A DNA stretch of 64,000 nt from Amycolatopsis methanolica 239 (GTDB lineage: Bacteria; Actinomycetota; Actinomycetes; Mycobacteriales; Pseudonocardiaceae). The stretch covers positions 6,634,001-6,698,000 of the forward strand of contig NZ_CP009110.1 in NCBI RefSeq assembly GCF_000739085.1, read 5' to 3'. Positions within the stretch are counted from its first letter, which is position 1; every line of letters starts with the position of its first letter. Shown here piece after piece: positions 18,600 through 25,904 of this stretch. Below the pieces are notes generated by a model. It saw only the letters and a list, made by a program, of their open reading frames with translations. It was not told where the DNA came from and did no database searches. A program made the position numbers and the translations under genes.

Positions 18600-19069
18600 G
18601 AGCGTGTCTCATTTGGCGAGTTTCTTGTAGCGGGTGATGGCGGCGCCGAGGGTGAGGAAGCCAGGAAGTGGCTGGGTTTGTGTTCGTGGCGGGTAGTCAG
18701 GCGCCGGTAGCCGGTCGGCCAGGCGATCGTCCGTTCGATGACCCACCGGTGTTTGCCGGGCTTGTTGCCGGATTCGATGCCCTTTGCGGGCGATGCGCGG
18801 GATGATCCCGTGCCGGCGGAGCCAGTCGCGCAGCGCGGGAATGTCGTAGGCCTTGTCCGCGTGCGGCTTGATCGGTTTCCGTCGCCGGGGTCCGCGCCGG
18901 GAGCGGATCGCCGGCAGCGCGTTGACCAGGGGCTTGAGCGCGTAGCTGTCGTGGGTGTTAGCCGCGGAGATACCGACAGTCAGGGGTAGGCCGGCTCGGT
19001 CGGACAGAGCGTGGATCTTCGAGCCGGGTTTGCCGCGGTCGACCGGGCTCGGGCCGGTCCGTTCGCCCC

Positions 19070-19077
19070 CTTTTTCG
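19070..19077. repeat. 8-bp target-site duplication (left) of the ISL3 element
   Basis: CTTTTTCG directly precedes the left inverted repeat GGCTCTGTTG and is repeated directly after the right inverted repeat at 20486-20493. Eight base pairs is the usual ISL3 duplication length. Confidence 0.9.
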
Positions 19078-20485
19078 GGCTCTGTTGGTCTATGTGTGGG
19101 TGCGGTCGGGTAGTTCGGGGCGGTAGCCGCCGAGGGCGAGGAGCGCGAGGGAGATCAGGGCGTCGGGGTGTTTGAACCCGAAGGCCAGCCTCGTCAGCAG
19201 CCGGATCTTGGTGTTGGTTGATTCGATCAGCGCGTTGGACAGGCCGTGGTCCAGACTCGCGTGGATGGCGGCGAGTTCGGATCTGATGGTGCGCGCGAGC
19301 TTGACGAACTCGGGTATCCGGCATCGTGGGGCCCAGGACAGCCAGCGTTGCAACGCTTCTTTGCCGGTTTCGCCGCCGACTGCGAAAACGTGCCGGAGTC
19401 CTTCTTTGAGCAGGTAAGCACGGTAGAGGCGAGAGTCCGTTTTCGCGATCCAGGCAAGCTTGTGGCGTTGGTGATCGGTGAGGTTTTCCGGGTTCTTCCA
19501 CAGTGCCCACCGTGCTCGCTTCATGGTTTGCGCGGCACCTGCCGAGGCGGTGCGGCCGCGTCGGTCCTTCTGGCTGCCGCCGGGCTGGCGGCGCGCGGTA
19601 TTCCACGCCTGGCGCCGGACCTTGTCCAGGGCGTCGGTGGCCCACACGACCACATGGAACGGGTCAGCGCACCGGATGGCGTCCGGGCAGTACTGGGCCA
19701 CGGTGTGGGCGATCCACGCGGCCCCGTCCGCTGATACGTGGGTGATCCGGGCGCAGCGGTCCGGTCCGAGTAACTCGAAGAACGCGGCCAGCGTGGCTTT
19801 GTCGTTGCCCGGCGCTGCCCAGACCAGTCTGCCGGTGTCGTGATCGACCACCACGGTGAGATACCGGTGATTCTTCTTGTAGCTGATCTCGTCGATCCCG
19901 ATCCGGCGCAGCCCGGCCAGCCGATCAACCTGGGCGTCGATATCGGCCCGGACCCGGGTGATGATTGCCCCGACGGTCGGCCAGGCGATCCGCATCAGCT
20001 GCCGGACCGAGGTTCTCGACGACTGGGTCGCCAGCCACGCCACGGTGTCATCGAAGGCGCGAGTGTGCCCGGCACCATGGCGAGCCCACGGCACCGCGGC
20101 CACCACCACACCGTGCTCGCGGCACTGCACCCGCGGCGCGTCCGCCTCGACAAACGCCTGCACGGTGCCCAGATCCAGGGCACGCCACCGCCGCCGGCCC
20201 CGCCCAGCGTCATAGCGCGGACACCGCCGAGAGCACGCCCCGCACCGGTGTCGATCCCGCCGCCGCAACCGTACCCGGGCCACCAGTACCTGCTCGGCCT
20301 CGTCTAACTCCACTGATTCCACAACCGCGGGATGCACACCCAGCAGCCGACACCATACCCTGGCAGAGGGCACGTCGTTCTCCGTCTGTTCGTTTCTGTT
20401 CCTCGACAGCTCAGAAACCTAGACCCAGCAACGACGTGCCCCTTCTACCAGGTCAAACCCGGCCCACACATAGATCAACAGAGCC
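19078..20485 (-). mobile_element. Complete ISL3-family insertion sequence (1408 bp)
   Basis: The ends are near-perfect inverted repeats: left GGCTCTGTTGGTCTATGTGT and right, read inward, GGCTCTGTTGATCTATGTGT, extending to 24 bp with one mismatch. Eight-bp duplications (CTTTTTCG) flank both ends. The single transposase gene (19090-20373) is intact. The insertion split an IS5-type transposase exactly within its RRKKG / GERTGPSPVD region. Intact ends, duplication and ORF indicate a recent insertion that may still be mobile. Confidence 0.95.
19090..20373 (-). CDS. ISL3-family transposase
   Basis: This 427-residue DDE transposase has an N-terminal zinc-binding region (CGACSRRCPRYD, then CREHG), an HTH (SSRTSVRQLMRIAWPTVGAI) and the catalytic core: RIGIDEISYKKNHRYLTVVV with the first Asp, HVSADGAAW and FHVVVWATDALDKVRRQAWN with the second, and NALIESTNTKIRLLTRLAFG with the Glu. 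All parts are in one frame and of normal length. It starts at ATG 20373 and ends 12 bp from the IS end. Confidence 0.95.
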   Translation of the reverse strand: MPSARVWCRLLGVHPAVVESVELDEAEQVLVARVRLRRRDRHRCGACSRRCPRYDAGRGRRRWRALDLGTVQAFVEADAPRVQCREHGVVVAAVPWARHGAGHTRAFDDTVAWLATQSSRTSVRQLMRIAWPTVGAIITRVRADIDAQVDRLAGLRRIGIDEISYKKNHRYLTVVVDHDTGRLVWAAPGNDKATLAAFFELLGPDRCARITHVSADGAAWIAHTVAQYCPDAIRCADPFHVVVWATDALDKVRRQAWNTARRQPGGSQKDRRGRTASAGAAQTMKRARWALWKNPENLTDHQRHKLAWIAKTDSRLYRAYLLKEGLRHVFAVGGETGKEALQRWLSWAPRCRIPEFVKLARTIRSELAAIHASLDHGLSNALIESTNTKIRLLTRLAFGFKHPDALISLALLALGGYRPELPDRTHT

Positions 20486-20493
20486 CTTTTTCG
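20486..20493. repeat. 8-bp target-site duplication (right) of the ISL3 element
   Basis: CTTTTTCG immediately follows the right inverted repeat, matching 19070-19077. Confidence 0.9.
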
Positions 20494-20612
20494 CCTGACG
20501 GATGCTCCGTCCAGGACTGCGCGCGACCAATCGATCATGCCTTTGCCGCCCAGCTCGTCCAGCACTGCCTCGTGCAGCTGCCGCCAGCACACCAAGATGC
20601 GCCTCTACTGGG

Positions 20613-20925
20613 TCGAACGCGCCGGCTGACAAGTCCAACCCCGGCAACCAAACCCGGAAACCCCGCAAACCCCGCAGCCGACCCGGACAACCCTCCCTGA
20701 ACAGGTAAAACGTCGGTCACAGGTTGCGGGGTTTCACTCCCGGCGGCTCACCCTCCAAACCCGCCGATGCCGTCAAACCCCGCGTGCAAATCCCCAGCTC
20801 CAGGGCCACTTTGCGGGGTTCGCGGGGTGTGAAACGCACTTCCGGCACTCCGCCCAGATATTCCGCCGACCACCCCCGTACCCGCCCCCGTGATGCCCGC
20901 GGGGGGGTGACAGTCCGTAGCTGCC
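20613..20925. repeat. Non-coding stretch with repeated AACCCCGC motifs (iteron-like)
   Basis: No gene is supported. The interval contains at least six copies of AACCCCGC or its complement: a direct double copy AAACCCCGCAAACCCCGCAG at 20658-20677, GGTTGCGGGGTTTCAC at 20722, TCAAACCCCGCGTGC at 20773, and TTTGCGGGGTTCGCGGGGTG at 20810. It lies directly upstream of the excisionase-like gene and integrase. It could be a protein-binding region (replication or excision) of a former integrative element. Confidence 0.5.
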
Positions 20926-21267
20926 GTGGACGACGTCCGCTGGCGTAACCGAGTGGCCACCACGCTTGCCAAGCTCGCCCGCAGCATCGCCGAACGCGAG
21001 GCTGCGCCGTCCGCACCACCGGTCCGCGCCCTGCTTCGCACGGGCGAGGTCGAATCCGTCCGCATCGGCCGGCTTCGCCGCGTCCCAGTCTCCGCCATCC
21101 GCGAATACGCATCCCGCCTCGTCAACGGGCACCGCCGAAACCGCCGCCTGAGAAAGGAAACTCCTTGCCTCGCAAGCGCACCGAAGGAACCCGCGCGCCG
21201 AATGGCGCAAGCAGCATCTACCTCGGCAATGACGGCTACTGGCACGGACGGGTCACAGTCGGCGTGA
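20926..21267 (+). CDS. Excisionase/AlpA-like DNA-binding protein, possibly degenerate
   Basis: This 113-residue frame starts at GTG 20926. Residues 33-67 (VRALLRTGEVESVRIGRL, RRVPVSAIREYASRLV) match the recognition half of MerR/AlpA-type excisionases, whose usual motif is (Y)xLLRTGEL(x)SVRIGRxRRVP. The expected first helix-turn (LTxEEAAxxL) is not visible, so the N-terminus may be altered by an upstream frameshift. The gene overlaps the start of the integrase at 21165, which is the usual xis-int arrangement. Confidence 0.5.
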   Translation: MDDVRWRNRVATTLAKLARSIAEREAAPSAPPVRALLRTGEVESVRIGRLRRVPVSAIREYASRLVNGHRRNRRLRKETPCLASAPKEPARRMAQAASTSAMTATGTDGSQSA

Positions 21268-22508
21268 AGGACAACGGTAAGCCGGACCGCCGGCATGTTC
21301 AGGCCAAGACGGAGGCCGAGGTCATCAAGAAGGTCCGGAAGCTCGAACGAGAGCGCGACGCGGGCACGGTCCGGAGGCCCGGCCAGGAATGGACGGTCGA
21401 GAAATGGGTGATGCATTGGTACGCAACGATCGCGGTGCCGAACGTCCGCTACAAGACCCGCAGCTACTACTGGACTGCGGTCGACAAGTACATCGTTCCG
21501 GGGATCGGCGCGCACAAGCTGACGCGGCTCGAACCCGAGCACATCGAACGGTTCTATGCGCGCCTGCGGAAGGAAGGTGCCAAGTCGGCAACCCTGCAAC
21601 AGGTCCACATCGCTCTGCGCGCATCCCTCAACGCAGCCGAGCGACGGAACCGGATCACGCGCAATCCGATCCGCGCCGTGCGGTCACCGAAGATCGAAGA
21701 GACCGAGATCGAGCCTCTGACTGTGGACGACGCGCGGGCAATCCTGCGCGTTGCCCATGATCGGCGAAACGGCGTGCGCTGGGGCCATCGCCCTCGCGCT
21801 GGGACTGCGGCAGGGCGAGGCGATCGGCCTCAAGTGGACCGACCTCAAGGTCCAGTGGCACCACGGTTGTGGTGTGGCGGAGCCGTGCGAGAAGAAGCGT
21901 CCGGAAGACTGTCCGTTTGCCCAGGTCACGGGAATGCTCACGGTCCGGCGAGCGTTGCAACGGCAGACGTGGCAGCACGGCTGCGACCCGGACAAGAAGT
22001 GTGGTCGCAAGCGGGGCGCTGACTGTCCGGCACGACACAGTGGCGGCCTCGTCGTGGTGGAACCCAAGTCCCGCGCCGGTCGGCGCGTGCTGAGTGTGCC
22101 GCCGCCGCTGGTGCTCGCCCTGCTCGAACACCGGAAGGCGCAGAGCGGCAGCGAGCCGCCGACGTCTGGCAGGACGACGGGTGGATGTTCGCCCAGCCGA
22201 CTGGCCGGCCGGCCGACCCGCGAGCCGACTACGGCGAGTGGAAGGACGTCCTGAAGGCAGCCGGGGTGCGCGAGGCGCGGCTCCACGACGCCCGGCACAC
22301 CGCGGCGACGTTCCTGCTCGTGCTCGGCGTCGCCCAGCGGGCGGTCATGGACGTGATGGGCTGGTCGAAAATCGACACGGCCCAGCGGTACCAGCATGTG
22401 CCCGACGAGCTACGGCAGAGCATCGCGACGCAGCTCGGTGGACTGCTCTGGACAGGCCCAGACGACGGTGACGGCGACGAACCGACAGCCGCTTCGGTGC
22501 CGGCCTGA
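21165..22508 (+). pseudogene. Tyrosine recombinase/integrase with two frameshifts
   Basis: It begins at TTG 21165 behind GAAAGGAAACTCC. Frame one carries the AP2-like N-terminal region (SSIYLGNDGYWHGRVTVGVK), the SAM-like core-binding domain and the start of the catalytic domain (IEPLTVDDARAILRVAHDRR). Near 21780 a run GCTGGGGCC appears to have one extra G. The next frame continues AIALALGLRQGEAIGLKWTD (first catalytic Arg). A second shift near 22140-22150 moves to the frame with LHDARHTAATFLLVLGVAQR (His-x-x-Arg) and GWSKIDTAQRYQHV (catalytic Tyr). All catalytic residues survive if the shifts are ignored. A cysteine-rich insertion (CGVAEPCEKKRPEDC) is common in actinobacterial integrases. 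It ends 80 bp from tRNA-Thr. Confidence 0.85.
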
Positions 22509-22540
22509 ACGAACAACTGAGATGGAAACTGAGACGAGCC

Positions 22541-22581
22541 CTGACCAGGGTGTTCCCACCACAGGGAAACACCCTGGTCAG
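22541..22581. terminator. Strong bidirectional hairpin between integrase and tRNA-Thr
   Basis: CTGACCAGGGTGTT at 22541-22554 and AACACCCTGGTCAG at 22568-22581 form a perfect 14-bp stem with a 13-nt spacer. It sits 7 bp beyond the 3' end of the minus-strand tRNA-Thr and after the integrase, so it can act for both. There is no T-run. Confidence 0.6.
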
Positions 22582-22587
22582 CTGGGG

Positions 22588-22660
22588 AGCCGACTAGGGG
22601 GCTCGAACCCCTGACCTGCTGTTTACAAGACAGCTGCTCTACCAGCTGAGCTAAGTCGGC
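22588..22660 (-). tRNA. tRNA-Thr (anticodon TGT), probable integration site
   Basis: The minus strand folds as a 73-nt tRNA with acceptor GCCGACT/AGTCGGC, D arm GCTC-AGCTGGTA-GAGC, anticodon stem GCTGT/ACAGC with loop CTTGTAA (TGT), and T arm AGGGG-TTCGAGC-CCCCT. No CCA is encoded. The integrase pseudogene ends facing its 3' end, which is the classic layout of an integrative element inserted in a tRNA 3' end. I did not find a second copy of the 3' half elsewhere in the window. Confidence 0.93.
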
Positions 22661-22811
22661 CTGATCGGGGTCATCCTAGCAACCGCTGCCGGGCCCCCCG
22701 GATTCGTGGATGATCGGCGAAGTGGCGCACGCCACGGTTGCCCCTTTGCAACGACCGGCGTGATCCAGGCGATGGGCACCCGGGAGGCCAAATCAAGGAG
22801 GTGACGGCCGT

Positions 22812-24332
22812 ATGAACAGCACCCAGCGCGTCCGGGGCCCGGTGACCCGCAGACGCGGCTGGCACATCCTCGAAGCGCCGGAGGACCCGGGCGTCGAGAA
22901 GGCGAACCGGCGGCGGCGGGCGACCGAGCCGCGTCGCCGGGCCTGGCACATCCTGGAAGCGCCGACCGGTGAGCAGCCGGCGCCGGACGCGACCACCGAA
23001 CTCGGTCCCGCCCTGCCGGACGAGGCGACGGTCAACTTCGTCCTCGACCTGGTCCTCCGGATCGGCGAGGTGCAGATGGCCAGCGGCGCCGGCGCGTCCG
23101 ACGTGACCGCGACCATCCTGTCGCTCACCGCGGCCTTCGGTCTCCCGCACTGCGAGGTGGACGTCATCTTCACGTCCATCACCGTCACCTGTCACCGGGG
23201 CACCGACGCGAACCCGATCACGGCCCTGCGCGTCGTCCGCTCGCGCAGCCTCGACTACACCCGCCTGTCGCAGACGGAGATGCTGGTCCAGCAGATCCTC
23301 CGCGGCAACCTCAGCGCGGAAGAGGCCTACACCGAGCTGCACAAGATCACCACCGCGCCGCACCCGTACCCGCGCTGGTTCGCCACGCTGGCCTGGGGCG
23401 GCATGGCCTTCTTCATCACCCTGCTGCTCAGCGGCACCGTGGACGTCGCGGTCGGCGCGCTGATCATCTCCGCCCTCATCGACCGGCTCGGGCGCCTCCT
23501 CAACCGCGTCGCGCTGCCGTTCTTCTTCCAGCAGGCCGTCGGCGGGCTGGTCGCGACGGGGCTGGCCACCTTCGCCGTCAACACCGGCCTCGTGCCGACC
23601 CGGTTCTCCACACTGGTCGCCGCCGCGGCGATCACCGTGCTCCTCTCCGGTCTGTCCACGGTGTCCGCGGTGCAGGACGCGATCACCGGGTACAACGTGA
23701 CCGCCGCGGGCCGCACGATGGAAACGATCCTGATGTCCGCCGGCCTGATCACCGGCGTCGCGCTCGCACTGAACATCGCCAAAGCGCTCGGCTTCACCCC
23801 GGCGGAACCGGTGCTGCCCGCGCAGACCGCCGACAGCCTGCTGGTGATCGTGCCGGCGGGCGCGGCCGCGGCGGCCTGCTTCGCCATCGCCTCCTACTCG
23901 ACGCTGCGGTCGATGCTCGTGGCCGCCGCCGCTGGCGCGATCGGCGCCGGCGTCTACGGCGCGTTGGTGATCGTCGGCCGGTTCGACGTCATCACCTCCT
24001 CCGCCGTCGCGGCCGTCGTGGTCGGCTTCTCCGGCGGCGTTCTGGCCCGTCGCCTGAAGGTGACGCCGCTGGTCGTGGCGGTGTCGGGAATCACGCCCCT
24101 GCTGCCAGGTCTGTCCACGTACCGTGGCCTGTATGAGCTGGCCACGCAGAGCAACGGCAACCTCTCCACGCTGATCAAAGCCGCGGCGATCGGGCTTGCG
24201 CTGGCCGCCGGCGTGGTACTCGGGGAGTACCTCGCGCAGCCGGTCCGCACCGGTCTCGGCCGGCTCGAACGGAAGCTCGCCGGCCCCCGGATGGCGGGCC
24301 CGCTGCGGACGACCGACCGGCGACTGGAGTAG
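22812..24332 (+). CDS. ThrE-family threonine/serine exporter
   Basis: This 506-residue protein combines the two halves of the ThrE family. A soluble N-terminal domain (about 65-190) has EVQMASGAGASDVTATILSL and LPHCEVDVIFTSI. About ten membrane helices follow from residue 195 to 490, including GLSTVSAVQDAITGYNVTA and ISGITPLLPGLSTYRGLY-like segments. The family exports threonine and serine by proton antiport in Corynebacterium. The first 55 residues are unusual: they contain the motif RRxWHILEAP twice (about 14-23 and 43-52). Start ATG 22812 has AAGGAGGTGACGG before it. Confidence 0.88.
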   Translation: MNSTQRVRGPVTRRRGWHILEAPEDPGVEKANRRRRATEPRRRAWHILEAPTGEQPAPDATTELGPALPDEATVNFVLDLVLRIGEVQMASGAGASDVTATILSLTAAFGLPHCEVDVIFTSITVTCHRGTDANPITALRVVRSRSLDYTRLSQTEMLVQQILRGNLSAEEAYTELHKITTAPHPYPRWFATLAWGGMAFFITLLLSGTVDVAVGALIISALIDRLGRLLNRVALPFFFQQAVGGLVATGLATFAVNTGLVPTRFSTLVAAAAITVLLSGLSTVSAVQDAITGYNVTAAGRTMETILMSAGLITGVALALNIAKALGFTPAEPVLPAQTADSLLVIVPAGAAAAACFAIASYSTLRSMLVAAAAGAIGAGVYGALVIVGRFDVITSSAVAAVVVGFSGGVLARRLKVTPLVVAVSGITPLLPGLSTYRGLYELATQSNGNLSTLIKAAAIGLALAAGVVLGEYLAQPVRTGLGRLERKLAGPRMAGPLRTTDRRLE

Positions 24333-24414
24333 CCGCCGCTGAGCCACCGCGCGGTGGATCTTGGGCCGCCGTCGCGAGATAGTGTTCGAGCGGACGACAA
24401 GGGAGCATGGCCAC

Positions 24415-25857
24415 GTGAGCGAACCAGGGATCGGCACGGCTTCGGCGGACTTCGTCGTGGTCGCCAACCGGCTGCCCGTCGACCTCGAACGGACGGCCGA
24501 CGGCAACCAGCGCTGGACCGCGAGTCCGGGCGGCTTGGTGTCGGCGCTGGAGCCGTTCCTGCGTTCGCGCAAGGGCGCCTGGGTGGGCTGGCCGGGCGTG
24601 CCGGGTGTCGACGTCGACCCGTTCAGCGACGAAGGCATGGTCCTCTACCCCGTCTCGCTGTCGACCGAAGAGGTCCGCGACTACTACGAGGGCTTCTCCA
24701 ACGCCACGCTGTGGCCGCTCTACCACGACGTGGTCGCGCCGCCGGTGTTCGACCGTGGCTGGTGGGAGAGCTACGTCCAGGTCAACCGCCGCTTCGCCGA
24801 GGCCAGCGCGCAGGTCTCGGCCGAAGGCGCCACCGTGTGGGTGCAGGACTACCAGCTGCAGCTGGTGCCGAGCATGCTCCGCGAGCTGCGCCCCGATCTA
24901 CGCATCGGTTTCTTCCTGCACATCCCGTTCCCGCCCGTCGAGCTGTTCATGCAGCTCCCGTGGCGCGCGGAGATCGTGCGCGGCCTGATCGGCGCCGACC
25001 TGGTCGGCTTCCACCGGCCCGGCGGCGCGCAGAACTTCCTGTGGCTGGCCCGCACGCTGCTCGGGCTGGAGCCCAGCCGCGGCGCGGTCGGCGTGCGGTC
25101 CCGGCCGGGCATGATGCAGGTCGGCAACCGCACGGTCCGGGTCGGCGCGTTCCCGATCTCGATCGACGCGGCCGGCCTGGACACGCTCGCCCGCACCAAG
25201 GAGGTCGCGGAGCGGGCCGCCCAGATCCGCCGCGACCTGGGCAACCCGAAGACCGTCCTGCTCGGGGTCGACCGCCTGGACTACACCAAGGGCATCGACC
25301 TGCGGCTGCAGGCGCTGCACGAGCTGCTCCAGGAGGGCCGGGTCCAGCCCGAGGACGTCACCTTCGTCCAGCTGGCCACCCCGAGCCGGGAACGCGTCGA
25401 GCACTACCAGCGGATGCGCACCGAGATCGAGCAGATGGTGGGCCGCATCAACGGCGAGTTCGCCCGCGTCGGTCACCCGGTGGTGCACTACCTGCACCAG
25501 TCGGTCGACCGCAAGGAGCTGGCCGCGTTCTACAGTGCGGCCGACGTCATGGTCGTCACCCCACTACGCGATGGGATGAATCTCGTCTGTAAGGAGTACG
25601 TCGCGTGCCGTCACGATCTCGGCGGCTCGCTCGTGCTGTCCGAGTTCGCCGGCGCCGCCGCCGAGCTGACCAGCGCTTTTCTCGTCAACCCACATGATCT
25701 CGACGGGGTTAAGAACGCGTTGGAGGCGGCCATTACGCTCGACCCTGCCGAGGGCAGACGCCGGATGCGCGCGTTGCGGCGTCAGGTCCTCACCCACGAC
25801 GTCGACAGGTGGGCACGGTCGTTCCTTGAGGCACTCGGGTCCGAACCGGCCGCCTGA
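24415..25857 (+). CDS. otsA: Trehalose-6-phosphate synthase OtsA
   Basis: OtsA joins UDP-glucose (or ADP-glucose) and glucose-6-phosphate to give trehalose-6-phosphate. This 480-residue GT20 enzyme shows [49 protein letters not shown] and [16 protein letters not shown], covering both substrate sites. GTG 24415 is chosen because GGGAGCATGG lies just upstream and it fits the usual short N-terminus; a longer frame from 24361 has no ribosome binding site. The next gene encodes the phosphatase step 47 bp downstream on the same strand. Confidence 0.95.
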   Translation: MSEPGIGTASADFVVVANRLPVDLERTADGNQRWTASPGGLVSALEPFLRSRKGAWVGWPGVPGVDVDPFSDEGMVLYPVSLSTEEVRDYYEGFSNATLWPLYHDVVAPPVFDRGWWESYVQVNRRFAEASAQVSAEGATVWVQDYQLQLVPSMLRELRPDLRIGFFLHIPFPPVELFMQLPWRAEIVRGLIGADLVGFHRPGGAQNFLWLARTLLGLEPSRGAVGVRSRPGMMQVGNRTVRVGAFPISIDAAGLDTLARTKEVAERAAQIRRDLGNPKTVLLGVDRLDYTKGIDLRLQALHELLQEGRVQPEDVTFVQLATPSRERVEHYQRMRTEIEQMVGRINGEFARVGHPVVHYLHQSVDRKELAAFYSAADVMVVTPLRDGMNLVCKEYVACRHDLGGSLVLSEFAGAAAELTSAFLVNPHDLDGVKNALEAAITLDPAEGRRRMRALRRQVLTHDVDRWARSFLEALGSEPAA

Positions 25858-25904
25858 GTGGCCCACCTGCAGCTACACGCTTTTGAGCTCCTTAAGGAGG
25901 AGTG

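Larger units (their letters stand above)
18600..20612 (-). mobile_element. IS5-family element, truncated, frameshifted and interrupted by ISL3
   Basis: The minus strand encodes IS5-type transposase pieces on both sides of the ISL3 insertion. On the right (20494-20612) are LHEAVLDELGGKGMIDWSRA and VLDGASVRRKKG. On the left (18609-19069) are GPSPVDRGKPGSKIHALSDR, LPLTVGISAANTHDSYALKP, DKAYDIPALRDWLRRHGIIP and ITRYKKLAK followed by TGA at 18609. At least two frameshifts occur in the left part (near 18665 and 18785). The N-terminal third beyond about 20612 is missing. The left end starts GAGCGTGTCTCAT, typical of IS5-type termini. Confidence 0.85.
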
